64,000 bases of DNA from Eucommia ulmoides (GCA_016647705.1 CM028330.1:53618897-53682896); one strand, 5' to 3'; counted from the stretch's first letter, positions 33,341-45,604 are shown. Notes: generated by a model not told the origin, from the letters alone. Made by a program: numbers and translations.

Positions 33341-35179
33341 GTAATCCTTCAGCCAAGTAGGGGGCTTCCTGATTCACTTTGGATTCTTCGTAGCCTCAGC
33401 TGATTTTGCTTATTCTTCTGGTTCTTCCAAGGATTGCTCCAAAGGGATAGGCAATGATGTATCATTTCCCTGGTCTTGAAAAATCACCTTGTCAACAAGG
33501 TGCAGATCAAGATAACTCTTGCAAAACTCCACGAAATCTTCCCCCATAGCATTTTAAGGTGCATTGTCCGTCCACCGCACCAAAATTTGACGAACTTTTT
33601 TTCCCTGACAAAGAACTGTCCGAACAGCACAAACTGCACCTGGTAAAAACAAAGGTCAATTTATCATGCTCTCCTGAGGTAGTGGGTGGGCTCCATCGGG
33701 AACTGGTCCACGAAATGGTATGAGGCAGAGATGTGAAAACCAGGTGGATCTTGCACCCGCTAGGCAAAGCTAAACGATAAGCGACAACACCAATTCATTC
33801 AAGCACCTGAAAAGGCCCATAATATCGCTTTGCCAACTTCAAAAATGGTCGATGAGCGACGGTGGTCTGTCGATACGGCTGAAGGCGAACGAGAATTATA
33901 TCTCCAATTGCGAGTTGCAGATCGCGACGATGCGCATTAACCTTTTGCGACATCCGATGCTGAGCTTGGCGCAAATTCTCCTTCAGGGATCGAAGCAAAG
34001 CATCTCGTTCCAAAAGTGCCTCGTCGAGTACTTGGATTGAATTAGAGCCTTGAGTGTAAGCTGGAATGGTTGGTGGAAGACGCCCGAATAATGCTTGAAA
34101 ATGAGACATTTTATGTCCACTGTGATAACTAGAATTATAACAAAATTCAGCCCATCCTAAAAAGGAAAACCAAGAGTGTGGCTTCTCCTGAGTAAAAGCA
34201 CGTAAGTATTGCTACAATCCGTGGTTCACAACTTCTGACTGACCATTTGTTTGGAGATGGTATGCAGTACTATGACGTAAAGACGTCCCGCTAAGGTGAA
34301 AGAGTGCTTTCCAAAAATTACTCATAAAGATGGGATCACGATCCGAAATAATTAAACTAGGAAAACCATGGAGCTTCACCACAATGTCCACGAAAACCTC
34401 TACGGATTTAGTGGTTGTAAACTTTGTTGGCAAAGCACCGAAATGCGCCGATTTAGTGAGACGATCAACTATCATCATGATGACCGTAAAACACCGAGAG
34501 GGAGGAAGGCCGGTAATGAAATACATGGTAACTTCATCCCAAACCAACAATGGAACAAGAAAAAGTTAGAATAACCCGGTTGGCGCTTGGATTGAATACT
34601 TAATTTGCCGACAAACTAAGCATGATGACACAGAGTTTTCCACATCTATCCGCATTTTAGGCCAAGAGAAAACGGACGCCAATTGGACCAAGGTGCATTT
34701 AACTTCTCCATGATTTGCCAATAGTATAGCATGGAATTCGTGCAACAGTAGGAGTTTCAAAGAGGAGTTAGGACTGATGTAATAACGGTGTTTAAAAAAC
34801 AACAAACCATCGTGAAAGGCAAAATTCGAAGAAAGTGAACACGCCCAAAATTGTTGAAGAAGTGCAACCAAGTCAGGAAGTGTACAATTTTCCTGACAAA
34901 GAGTGTCCCAAAAATCCAAGGAAATGTGGCTGGAAAATAGAAGGCACGACGATGTGAAAAATGTCGATTGTTCCATTTTCTCTTCATGAATCTGAAACAA
35001 GGCATTCGCAGCTTTATTAGTACATCCCGGCCTGTATTCAATATGAAAATGGTAGCCCAAAAGCTTATGAATATAGACTTGTTGGTCTGGAGTGTGCACC
35101 ACCTACTGCAATAAGTCTTTGATGCTTTTGTAATCCATGCGGATAATAAAAAAACCAGCCTAACAAGTATTGGCGCCAT
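33341..35179 (-). pseudogene. Gypsy RNase H, integrase and chromodomain-like remnant, unit 3
   Basis: RNase H end and zinc region in one frame (34566-35102: HTPDQQVYIHKLLGYHF, HEFHAILLANHGE, CLVCRQIK). The integrase core (34212-34550) starts TMYFITGLPP where units 1 and 2 have TMDFI, so the first catalytic Asp is Tyr. IISDRDPIF is kept and TNGQSEVVN retains Glu. The later part (33795-34109) has MSHFQALFGRLPPTIPAYT. The tail has the shared TAA (about 33557). Confidence 0.85.
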
Positions 35180-35283
35180 TTGTCTACAGTCTCGGTGATG
35201 GCGTGAAGTTCCTTAAGATACGTCGACAAAACCTGTAAACTTGGCCCTAACTTCTTGCTGAAGTAAAAAATGGGATGACCAGC

Positions 35284-36520
35284 CTACATGAGTACGGCGC
35301 CGATACCCACATTAGATACATCGGTTTCAATCATGAAGGTCTCATTAAAATTAGGTAATCGCAAAATCGGAGCCTCGACCATTGCCCATTTCAAAGCATC
35401 AAAAGCCTCGGCAGCCGTCGTCGTCCACGTAAATGCATCTTTGCGTAATAAATCTATAAGTAGTGCCGCAATTGTTGCAAAGCCTCGAATGAAGCACCGA
35501 TAATAACCAGTGAGGCCAAGAAAATCACGGAGTTGCTTCAAAGTGCACAGGATCGGCCATTTCACCATGGCATATAGTTTATGAGGATTTTCACATTTTT
35601 CCCGTAGCTCAACCGAAGTGAGGCATCAAATGGGAAAAGGTGGGGTAGGAACCGTGGGTGGTGGTTGATGTGGTACCACTGCTATGGAAGGTAGGGTCAG
35701 AGTTGGAACCCCCTTTGGATATGTTGTTGTAGGGGAAGCAATCCCCGTGATCGCTTTAGTGAATCCCGTAGATGAAGGGCTAAGGGTAGGGGATTGATTC
35801 TATTTATGCCAAGGCCAAGCACTTTGCTTAGCCTCTTCACATCGAGTTTCATGAGTGCGTGCTAAGGCAAACGCCTCCATCAACGTGGATGGGTGTGAAA
35901 AAAGCAGCTCACGACGAATATCCGATTTTAGACCCGTAAAAAAAACTAATTAACAATGGCTCAGAAATTCCAGTTACTTTATTCATCAAATTCTCAAAAG
36001 CTTATTGAAATTCTGCCACAGTAGAAGTTTTAGTGAGCTTAGATAGATTACCTTCGTGGTCTTCATACGTTGAAGTCCCAAAGCGATGCTTGAGACTGAC
36101 CAGGAATCCTTTCCAAGAAGACAACAAATTATTTGCCTTCATCCATTGATACCAAGCAGTTGCCCGGCTTTCCATATGAAACGAAACAATCCGCAAACAA
36201 AGCGGCTATGGTGAGCCGTGCAAATCAAAGAATTCCCTGATGCGAAAAACCCAATCGTTCGAATCCGAACCATCAAACTTCAGAACCTCTATTTTCATGG
36301 AGCGTAGAACAATGGAGAGCTCGGTACCTCCAGCAAATACATCCGTAGATTGAGACGCTAGTGGTGGTAGTCCCAAAAGACTTGTCGACGGACCCGAAGA
36401 GCCACGAAGTTGTGATCGCATCTCTTCCAAGCGAGAATTAACAAGGGACATATACTGGTGCAAGAGTTTATGTTCCGCGAATTGAGATTGGAACAATGCA
36501 ATGACATCGAAATCAGCCAT
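35284..36520 (-). pseudogene. Gypsy gag-RT-end deletion fusion, unit 3
   Basis: The gag start is at 36520. A further small deletion relative to unit 1 removes the QSIMLHQTLQ segment (near 36455). Downstream come FDGSDSNDWVFRI and LKHRFGTSTYEDHEG, then the same joint to LYAMVKWPILCTLKQLRDF (about 35570-35590). Confidence 0.85.
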
Positions 36521-36708
36521 GGATAGAAGCAATGAAAGCAGACAGTCTCCCAAACCAGACAGTGGATAAAGAACCTCAACCAAGATTGCGTCGCTGATCA
36601 ATTGAAGGTATCTCTACTCCAAATTGCAGTGAGACAGAGAAACAAACAGAAATTAGGGCCTACGAAATTGCAGAATCAAAGAGAGAGAAAGTAAATAATA
36701 GCACCAAT

Positions 36709-36946
36709 TGATACGTTTGAGATAGGGAAAACACTCTTCGAGCGAGTGCTAACTTCAATTATAGAGAAGAGAAGAAGAATCGAGAGAAGAAATTGAAGGA
36801 AAAAGAAAAATTGGAGAGAAAAGTTTCACTGATCGCCTTCATTTCTTCAAGATATAAAGAGTTATATATATTGCTTCAGATAACAACCATACTAATAAAC
36901 AAACAAATATCAACCAACAAAATAAAAAATCAAAAACAAACCCAAC
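36709..36946 (-). repeat. Gypsy 5' LTR, unit 3
   Basis: Partner of 33063-33299; next to AATAGCACCAAT inside. The TATA palindrome is partly lost (GTTATATATATTGC). Confidence 0.6.
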
Positions 36947-37365
36947 AGAAAAAGAATTGAAGCTTCTAATGCCCCTTCCTCACGTAGTGTAATCCTTCAG
37001 CCAAGCGGGGGGCATCCCGATTCACTTTGGATTCTTCGTAGCCTCAGCTGATTTTGCTTCTTCTTCTGGTTATTGCAAGGCTTGCTCCAAATGGATGGAC
37101 AATAATGTATCATTCCCCCGATCTTAAAAAATCACCTTGTCCTCAAGGTACAGATCAGGATAAATCTTGCAAAACTTTATGAAATCTTCCCACGTAGCAT
37201 TTTCAGGAGCACTGTCCGTCCACTGCACCAGAATTTGACGAACTTCTTTTCCCTGACGAAGAACTATCTGAACGGCACAAACTGCAGCTGGTAAAGACAA
37301 AGGTCCGTTTATCATACTCTCCTGAGGTTGTGGGTAGGCCCCATCGGGAATTGGTCCTCGAAATG
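36947..37365 (-). pseudogene. Stray Gypsy chromodomain-tail fragment, unit 3
   Basis: Its chromodomain-like region is the clearest of the tail fragments: VRQILVQWTDSAPENATWED, then FCKIYPDLYLEDKV (37124-37315). It retains the Glu-Asn-Ala codons where the inner tail has TAA. Confidence 0.75.
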
Positions 37366-37409
37366 ATTTATTTTTTTAATAAATAAAATAATAATTATAA
37401 TTATTTTAT

Positions 37410-37474
<65 letters not shown>

Positions 37475-38006
37475 TATAGTAATTGAAAAAAAAATGAGAT
37501 TTTTTTTATTTAACATAATTTAATAAAAATGTTTTGAAATTTAAAAAAAAAAAAAAAAGTATTGGGTCAATTTGAAGGGTCCACCAAATTTTGACCCTAA
37601 GCAATCGCTTTCATGGTCCTGCCCAAGGTTAATATCTATACATCATCTACTTTTAGTTATTACTAGAGAAAAAAACACATTTCATTTCTCTTCAAATTTT
37701 TTTGCACAAATTTTGAAAAAAATCCACTTTATTCCCCATACTTTCAAACTCTGAAATATCCAAATCATATCAATTTAATCTAAATCGATAACTTCATCGT
37801 TAGTCACGTGCCAAATACAAAATCACCATCCACGTGGATAAACTCCGTCATAAAAAAAAGACTAAAAGATTGACTTGACACGATTTGAATAGTTTAGAAA
37901 TTAATGTGTTCAAATTGAAAGGAAACAGTAAAATTTCTCTGATTAAAGGTGCATAGTGAAAAAACTCATTTAATGAAAAATTAACTATTGCACTTTTTGC
38001 AAAATC
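37366..38006. other. AT-rich spacer with (AT)n microsatellite, unit 3
   Basis: A pure (AT)n run of about 50 bp occupies roughly 37420-37468, where the other units have only short A/T tracts. The rest matches 7506-8131. No gene. Confidence 0.75.
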
Positions 38007-38580
38007 TGTTGGGATTTTATTCCCTATAGATCTAAATCTATAACATCTTAATCAACATGTCAGATCACTAAGAGTTCTAATGTACACGTAAATTACGTAT
38101 CTGAATCTATTACGATCAATTGACTTTTGATGCGAAATCCTATGACAATCGATCACAAAAAGAACACGGATCGAACGGGTACATAGTCTTCCTCAACCAA
38201 ATCTCTGAAGTTCTTCAATGGGATTCGCGATTCACTTCCAGATGGGGAAAAGTGAACCGTCAAGACGATTTGGTATTATTGGGGAACATAACCCTAGCAT
38301 TACCTATTTATATAGTGTGATTAGAGTTCTCACAATCTCCTAATCACTCCAACAGATTTCGGTATCTACTCATTTAGCACACATTCTTTTGAGTAGTCTA
38401 TGGATTTACCCAAATTAATTAGATTACTAACTCATTTAACACACATTCTTTTGAGTAGTCTATGGATTTACCCAAATTAATTAGATCACTTAATTTTAAC
38501 CCATTAAAATTAAATAGCAAATATAATTGCATTAATAATATGTTCTCCGAAATTAAATTAGGAAATAAAATTTTCTAACA
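38007..38580. mobile_element. Solo LTR, 574 bp, with AAATC target duplication (unit 3)
   Basis: This is the complete version: begins TGTTGGGATTTTATTCCC, ends AAAATTTTCTAACA, flanked by AAATC at 38002-38006 and 38581-38585. No internal region is present. It contains a private ~66-bp tandem duplication (about 38355-38485) with CACACATTCTTTTGAGTAG. Confidence 0.85.
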
Positions 38581-39297
38581 AAATCACAAAGTGACAAAAT
38601 GTAACTGAAATACCAATAAAACTCAGACAAATTATAAGAAATAAAAAACTATTTACTATAAAATTAATTACAAGTTGGCGGAAAACATTTTTTAGAAATT
38701 TGAAAAAATGTTTACTTCAATCACATTGACTAGTGGGTTTTCCTTATCACTACGTGGAAATTAATTGCTATGAAAGCCAAAAAAAAAACGCGTCTGGTTT
38801 ACTTAATTAAGTCGTGTAATTTTCATAGACCAAGTCTTAGCATCAATTTAAGAGGTTTTTGCACATTGGAAACCTGAAGTTTAGGAGAAAATCTCGCTTT
38901 CAATTTCAATACATCCAACTTTGAAATATTCAAAACGTATCAATTGAGTTTAAATTGTTAACACCATTATTATTTTTAACAAAAAAACTCCCACGTGAAC
39001 ACGTGCATAATTAAAAATAGATGAGGTAAAATGATAATTAAATAAAGTATAAGAGGTAAAAGACAATTTATCCTTGGATATATACAAAATTAACCTTAGA
39101 TCAAAGATATAGTTGCATTTGGTTAGTGATTATGTTTATACTTTAAAAAAATTGAGATGTGATGGAATAGAATAAGAATTCTAATTTTGTTCTAAAATAT
39201 TCCAAAAATATAAACATGTTCAATAATTGTCATGAAATTATTTCTTTTAATTTATGAGAACAAAAACAAGAAACACATTTGGTTACAACATTTATTC
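38581..39297. other. Pre-Copia flank and MITE-like left arm, unit 3
   Basis: Counterpart of 8553-9264. It ends at TATTC (39293-39297). No gene is seen. Confidence 0.6.
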
Positions 39298-39457
39298 TGT
39301 TAAGATAATTGAGAAGTGGGAAACAAAAACGATATATTGAATAATATGATAAAAGATATAAAGAATATAATGCTATACATAAGTATTTATAGGAGAAGTG
39401 GGGATTAGAATTTTGCCCTAATGAGCCAAATAGGCTAAGCTCATTATTACATTAACA
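39298..39457 (-). repeat. Copia 3' LTR, unit 3
   Basis: 160 bp, TGTTAAGATAATTGAG...ATTAACA; polypurine complement TCCCCCCTCAAACTC follows. Confidence 0.9.
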
Positions 39458-39470
39458 TCCCCCCTCAAAC

Positions 39471-40960
39471 TCAAGGCGGTAAGTGGGAGGTGAACTTGAG
39501 TTTGGAAACCAAAGAGTGAAAGCGTCCTGGTGGATGAGACTTAGTGAAAATGTCTGTTGTCTGATCGGTTGAACTGACAGATTGTAGACGAACTGTATTT
39601 TGGAGAATGTGATAACAGATGAAGTGGCAATCAGTCTCGATGTGCTTTGTAAGTTCATGGAATACATCATTGTGAGCAATCTGAATAACACTTCTGTTGT
39701 CACAGTGCAGGGTAGTGGCTACAGGAGAAGGAATGCCCATATCAGCGAGTAGCCATCGAAGCTAGAGAAGTTCTTCAGTTGCATCAGCCATGGCACGATA
39801 TTCAGCTTCAGTACTGGAGCGAGCAACCACAATTTGTTTCTTATTACGCCAGGAAATAAGAGAATTGCCCAAAAAGAAACAGTAACCAGTGGTTAAACGT
39901 CTGTCGGTGGGGTCTCCGGCCCAATCAGCATGAGAATAAGCTTGTAAGACGGAAGCAAACTGAGCTTAGAAATGAAGCCCATGAAATAAAGTACCATTGA
40001 CGTATCGAAGAATACAAAAAACAGCCGAGTAATGGGTGGTCCAAAGAGTGGACAAGAACTGGCTGACCTGATGAACGACATAGGCAATGTCAAGGCGAGT
40101 GACAGTAAGATATACAAGACTTCTAACCAATTGGCGATATAGAGTGGCATCCTAAAAAGATGAACCATCTAGTGGGGTAAGTCTGACGTTCGGCTCGAGA
40201 GGAATAGTAGCAGTGGTTGAGTCAGTGATCCCAGCCTTAGAAATGAGATCCGAGGCATACTTGGCCTGAGAAAGAAAATATACATCAAAACCAGTTGAGA
40301 CTTCGAGGCCAAAAAATAGGTGAGCACAAGATTTTTCCTCTCGGATTGGCCACTGAGGAACTTTTTGAATTCAAAAATACCACGAAGATCATCCCCAGTA
40401 ATAACCATATCATCCACATACAGTAAAAAAAGGATAATACCGTTGACAATATGGCGAATAAACAGAGTCGAATCATAAGCACTAGGTGTTAACCCAAACT
40501 GGTGAATAGTAGTATTGAATTTGGCAAACCAGACATGTAGAGCTTGTTTCAAACTATATAGAGCACGGCAAAAGCGATAAACTTTACTTCGAGGGGCAGC
40601 CAGGCCGGGAGGAGTATACATATATACTTCCTCAAGAAGATCACCATTAAGAAATGCATTTTTGACATCCATTTGAAAGATAATCCATTTTCCAATGGCA
40701 GCGACGACAAGAAGTGTACGGACAGATGTTAACCTCGCCACCGAAGCAAACGTCTCTTCATAGTCAATGTCATATTCCTGACCAAATCCCTTGGCATAAA
40801 GGGCAAGGCTGGGCTCAACTAGTGATGCTGAAGTGGACTTTACAGTACCTAGAACTGTATCATCTGAAAATAACTCAATTGATGGATCAGTAAAAAATCT
40901 GAAGTTGGTGAAGGTTGACATGTCAAATGACCGTAAGGAAGAAATTATTTGATTTTCCAA
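39471..40960 (-). pseudogene. Copia RT and RNase H remnant with in-frame deletion, unit 3
   Basis: In 40169-40960 a leader ending SLALYA is joined in frame to [20 protein letters not shown], skipping the linker and the KWMFEIK region kept in unit 1. MDVKNAFLNGDLLEEVYM and FLLYVDDMVITGDDL follow without a stop, so this is the longest continuous RT reading in the window. The RNase H end (39471-39740) is in another frame. Confidence 0.9.
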
Positions 40961-40999
40961 AAAACGACATGTCGCGAGATACGAAGAGTTTTAAAAATG

Positions 41000-43659
41000 G
41001 GGTCCCAGCACCAATATCGCTTATGTTCGATGCCATATCCAATAAAACAACACATATAAGCCCTTTGTTCCAGTTTGTTAATTTAAGAAGAACAAAACAA
41101 GCGCAACCAAAGACTCTAAGTTCAGAGTAATCGAGAGGTTAACCGAAAAGACGCTCAAATGGAGACTGATTTTGAATTGTAGCAGAAGGGACACAGTTTA
41201 TTGTATAGACGGCTGTGAAGGCAACATCACCCCAAAAACGCTCAAGACATGATGAAGAAATGAGGAAAGCACGAACTGTGTCAAGAATATGTCTATGTTT
41301 ACATTCGACTCGTCCATTTTGTTGGGATGTACTAGGACACGAGCGATTCGGGGTGGTCATGGGTCGGGCCGGGCTCGGGCAGGGCTGGGCCGGGCTTAGA
41401 CTAAGGTATTACAAAAAAATATTAGGCCCGAACCCTATGGTCGGGCCTTAATTCCATACCCAAGTCCGGCCTTATAAAAAATACTTAAACCCAAAGCCCA
41501 GCCCTAGGGCCCCAGGCCTAATAAAAAAGCCTAGGGCCCTAGGCCCGACCCTAGCCCTATAAGAACATAACAAAATGAACAAAATGAATAAATCAAATCT
41601 GATCTGAAGTAACAAGAACATAAACAAACACAAAACGAACACAACAATATGCATCACTTGAAAATGTTATTTCTCAGTACAAATGTGAAAAAAAATACAT
41701 CATCACTAACACAGTAATTACAGGAAAAAATTTGAAGTTCAATTTCGGATTAGAAAAGGCAAAAACAATATATCACAAGCATAAATCAATTACCTAAAAT
41801 CCATAACGGCAGCGACGGCGGTGACGTTCAACGACATGTTGGAAACGAAGGTCGGATCTCTCTTTATCTCTCCAACGGCGGCGGCGAATGGAGAAAACAA
41901 AGGTTGGATTTACTGATTTAGGGTTAGGGTTGTGTTCAGCGGTGGTGGCAGCGGGAAGGTCGGATTTCTCTCTCTCTCTCTCTCTCTCTCTCCAGCGGCG
42001 GAGGGGAATGGAGGAAACGAAAGTCGGATTTATTGATTTAGGGTTAGGGTTGTGTCTATCGGCGGCGGTAGCGGGGAAATAAAGGTCGAATTTCTCTCTC
42101 TCTCTCCAACAGCAGCGGGGAATGGAGGAAACAAATGGCGATTTACTGATTTAGGGTGAAGAAGTAGGAACTCTCTCTCACATCTCACTTCTTTCTCCAG
42201 CGGCGCGATTTGTATTAGGGAACTAGGGTTGTGAACTTGTGATTGTCTTGGGTCAATGCACTGGGTGTATAATGTATGTGTGTGAGTGTGTGTATATATA
42301 TATATTTATTTTAATTATCCTTCGGGCCGGGCGGAGTCGGCCCTAAAAAATTTTGACCTTGCCCAAGTCCGGCCCTAAATTTGATCGGGCCCTAATATCT
42401 AGACCCAAGCCATGCCCATGGGCTCAAACCCTAAGCCCAAACTCTAAAAAAACAAGGATGGGCCGTTCGGGCTAGGCAGGCCCCCGGGCCCATGACCACC
42501 CCTACGAGCGATAGGGGAATGTACTATTTTTACAAAGCAAGTTAAGAAAAGCACGATCCTTGAATTCTGTTGCATTATCTGAGCGGAAAACTTTGATATT
42601 TCTAGAAAATTGTGTTTGAACCATAGAAGAAAACTTAGAATATATTTGGAATAGTTCGAATTAATGTTTCATTAGAAACAACTATGTATATCGAGAGTAG
42701 TCGTCCACAAAGATAACAAAGTAATGACAACCACCAATCGAGACATGAAGAGAAGGCCCCCAAATATTATAATGAATTAGATCAAATGATGCAAGAGAAA
42801 TAGACTAACTTTCTTTGAAAGGTAGGGCTGGTCGTTTTGCCAGTTGACAATGGATACATCTAAAGGACTCGTGCTGAATTGAACCTAATTGACCGCTAGA
42901 GATAAGAGATTTGAGTCGGCTAGATAAAGTGTGGCCCAAACAAGTATGTCAAATTTGGGATAGTAAGAGAAACGCTGCTGGTTGTGGAAATAAGGATAAG
43001 GATGAGGAAGAGGATACTGGCGGTAGTGATAAGGCTGCACAGGTTGATGAAGAGACATGTGGTGATGATGGAGTTAGAGATGGAAGGTGCAAACTGGTAA
43101 GTTTAAATAGGCGTCCAATCTTACGACCAGTTCCAAGAGTTTCTCTTGTCCGAGAATCTTGCACACAACAACGACTATTAGAAAATATGATTTCAAATTC
43201 TAATTCACAAAGTTGTCCAACAAACAATAGATTTAAAATGAGTTTCGAAATCAAATACGTGTCAAAAACAGAAAGATAAGAAGTAAAAACCAGACCGGTA
43301 TGAGTAACACGCATTTGAGAACCATCAACAATATGAATATTAGGAATATTCATAGCGGAGAATTTGATTGAAAAAGTATTAGGATCAAATATCATGTGAT
43401 TACAACAGGCAAAATCAAAGAACCAAGAAGAGTTACTTGTAGTAAGTGAAAGAGCAGATGAAAGGTTTGTACCATTATTATTTTTGAAGAAAATATGAAG
43501 GAAGAGTGAGGTCAAATGTGTAATAGATATGTTGACACTAATGTAGGTAGGATCTGAACCCTCTTTGGCATTGATAATGAGCAAAGAACCCACAGACATC
43601 ACTGTTAAACATGGAGAAACTGTAGTCACGGATAGATTCAGATGGCCAAAATTGTCCAT
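41000..43659 (-). pseudogene. Copia integrase, pre-integrase and protease remnant, unit 3 (split by hAT)
   Basis: The longest N-terminal part of the three (42949-43659) has MDNFGHLNLSVTTVS, WFFDFACCNHMIFDPNTF (protease DSGA replaced by DFAC), IVDGSQMRVTHTG, YLISKLILNLLFVGQLCELE and TGRKIGRLFKLTSLHLPS. The integrase end (41139-41360, CPSTSQQNGRVECKHRHIL) lies on the other side of the hAT element. Confidence 0.85.
41348..42504. mobile_element. hAT-type non-autonomous transposon, 1157 bp, same insertion as in unit 2
   Basis: Flanked by CGAGCGAT at 41340-41347 and 42505-42512, the same octamer as unit 2. The ends are GGGGTGGTCATGGG and CCCATGACCACCCCTA; the first base or two of the left end are mutated (TCGGGG for TAGGGG). 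It contains about 190 bp (about 41600-41790) missing from the unit 2 copy, plus the same ~110-bp internal repeats (about 41885-42125). Confidence 0.9.
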
Positions 43660-44503
43660 GAACCGGTATTAAATCTCGAAGAACCGGGCGAGAAACGGAT
43701 GAACCCGCATAGAAACCACGCGAATATAAAGGAAAGTATATTCCGTGAGTCTCAAACCACAAAATAAAGGCCAAAAATAGAATTAAAATGTCGAAAAATC
43801 CCAGGAACCGATCCAACTTGGCAGAAAATCGGTAAAAAAAAATGCCTGAACCGATTCAAAGAAGATTTATTCAAAGAACCGGTGACATGGCGCCGATGTG
43901 GACAGAGGTGAAAGTCGGCATTGACGTGGCGACGATCAATGATGACGTGGCTAATGACGTGCCCAAGCAACTAGGACTGATTGGGTGCTGTCTGCTGACA
44001 GGGCAGTGACTTGGTAGCTGACGTGGCGGAAAAAAAAAACCGCAGGAGGCGTGTGAGATCAACATGTGGTAAATTAACACCTCTTAGCTGTGCGTGAGGG
44101 CGCATGGAGGCTCGAAATTAACCATGGCTGGTTTCTTTTGACTTATCTCGCCGAGACGGTTCTGATTATATGGCCCGTAGATGAATTTAGAGCACCGGTT
44201 GAGGCGATGGAGCCCAAAATCCGAGACGTCAAGGTTGGGTGGTACTGGAGGCTCTTGGTGGCACGTGACAGTGCATGAAATGATCCGGTGGTAGTGATTT
44301 TTGTGGCGTTTTGTTCGTCTCTGAAAGACGAAGGCAATGGTGTGGTGATTGTTGATACCGAAGTAGTAATGAGACCTTTAGCAGTGACAAAATCCACAAG
44401 AGAAAAGGGAATCGGCAACAACGATAACGGCAGCAGCGGAAGCTTTTGGGTTGCGAAATATTTTAGAGAGAACAGGTTTAAGAAAGACTTGCTCTTGATA
44501 TCA
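43660..44503 (-). other. Copia leader without recognisable gag; antisense ORF (unit 3)
   Basis: Counterpart of 12839-13659. The plus-strand ORF 44288-44509 (73 aa) has CSSLKDEGNGVVIVDTEV, MRPLAVTKSTREKG and FWVAKYFRENRFKKDLLL. On the element's own strand 44143-44421 is open but shows no gag motif. Confidence 0.5.
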
Positions 44504-44663
44504 TGTTAAAATAATTGAGAAGTGGAAAACATGAACGATATATTGAATAATATGAGAAAAGATACAAAGAATACAATGATATACACAATTATTTATAGGA
44601 GAAATGGGAGTTAGAGTTTTGTCTTAATGGGCCAAGTGGATTAGACCGATTATTACATTAACA
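44504..44663 (-). repeat. Copia 5' LTR, unit 3
   Basis: 160 bp, TGTTAAAATAATTGAG...CATTAACA, then TATTC. Confidence 0.9.
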
Positions 44664-45015
44664 TATTCTTTTTCTTTTCTTTAAATGTATGGTGCCTAGC
44701 GAAGTGGTGGTAGCCAGGACATTGGTAAAGGCAGGAGGCAGTGATGCCCTAATATTTTTTTGTTTCTGATGTTATTGAGGAATTCAGGAAAAAAAATTGA
44801 ATTTGGCAAATATGTTCCTGCAGTCAATCTTACCAAACGGTGGAAATCGTCATTTTTGGGCTATACAAAATATTTTCAAAATAAGAATAGGTGACTAAAT
44901 GATACTTTTTTTAACCTTTTTTTTTTTTTTTCCTAATGGTCTAGTCTACCCATTATAGTTGACATAAAGAGGAGTGCAAAGAATTTACTCCACGACCAGT
45001 CCATGACAACACCCC
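44664..45015. other. MITE-like right arm and shortened upstream region of gene copy 3
   Basis: Matches 29306-29745 but lacks about 53 bp at 44982-44985, which removes the CAGCTTAAGCTTTAAGGTG block conserved in copies 1 and 2. Confidence 0.6.
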
Positions 45016-45023
45016 TATATATG
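45016..45023 (+). promoter_or_regulatory. TATA box of gene copy 3
   Basis: TATATATG in ACACCCCTATATATGC; only 134 bp before the ATG, so this copy has the shortest leader. Confidence 0.7.
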
Positions 45024-45149
45024 CAACACCTCTCTAAGCCAGTGTATTCACCTCTCTCTCTCTCTCTCTAAACCAATATATTTCATCAAAGTTCTCTCTG
45101 TCTAGATCAGTATATTCACAACTCTCTCCCTCTCTCTATATATATAAAA

Positions 45150-45506
45150 ATGATGAAAATCGTCGATTCTCTCTCCAATGACCTACTCACCTTAACCAGA
45201 AGAGCAAAACCCGGGAAATTGAACGCTCCGCGCCCTGTATACAGAGACGAGCTGGACAAGAAGCCACGGGAGACCAACACCGAATACAAACCATTGCTTC
45301 CAAAAGATGGAGTTAAAGTGAAGATCTTGATGACAAAGGCAGAAGCAGCTCAACTACTGTCAAGGTGTAAAGACGGCGGCGTTCTTGAATTTAAGGATGT
45401 TGCTAATCAGCTTGTCCAAATCCCTACCAATCGTGTTAACGTTGTTTCTATTACCACAAGCAATCAACGTCAGCTCAAAACAATCACTGAAGAAGAAGAA
45501 TTCTAG
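45150..45506 (+). CDS. Small plant-specific protein of unknown function, copy 3 (118 aa)
   Basis: An intact ORF with the same length and ends as copies 1 and 2. It carries Asn10, Lys38 and Val55; position 55 is Ile, Leu and Val in copies 1, 2 and 3. The stretch GGVLEFKDVANQLVQIPTNR is identical to copy 2. The leader is short (45024-45149) and ends in the same TATATATATAAAA as copy 2. The upstream region lacks a conserved block, so its expression may differ. Function unknown; family (DUF7890-like) from memory. Confidence 0.85.
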   Translation: MMKIVDSLSNDLLTLTRRAKPGKLNAPRPVYRDELDKKPRETNTEYKPLLPKDGVKVKILMTKAEAAQLLSRCKDGGVLEFKDVANQLVQIPTNRVNVVSITTSNQRQLKTITEEEEF

Positions 45507-45604
45507 GTAGTATTTTTTAAATTTTTTTTTTCAAGAGAATTAGTTAAAAAAAAAAAAATAGCATTCGGGCACAAACGGTTGGGAAGGGGTTTTTGAACAC
45601 TAGC

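Larger units (their letters stand above)
33063..37365 (-). mobile_element. Decayed composite Ty3/Gypsy element (unit 3)
   Basis: LTRs 33063-33299 and 36709-36946, outer tail fragment 36947-37365 ending at the same CGAAATG break, and the same internal gag-RT deletion. It has its own lesions, including loss of the first integrase Asp. Confidence 0.85.
39298..44663 (-). mobile_element. Ty1/Copia element with nested hAT insertion and pol deletion (unit 3)
   Basis: LTRs 39298-39457 and 44504-44663; TATTC at 39293-39297 and 44664-44668. The primer site is mutated (TGATATCAAGAGC). It carries the 1157-bp hAT element and lacks about 425 bp of pol linker near 40793. Confidence 0.95.
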
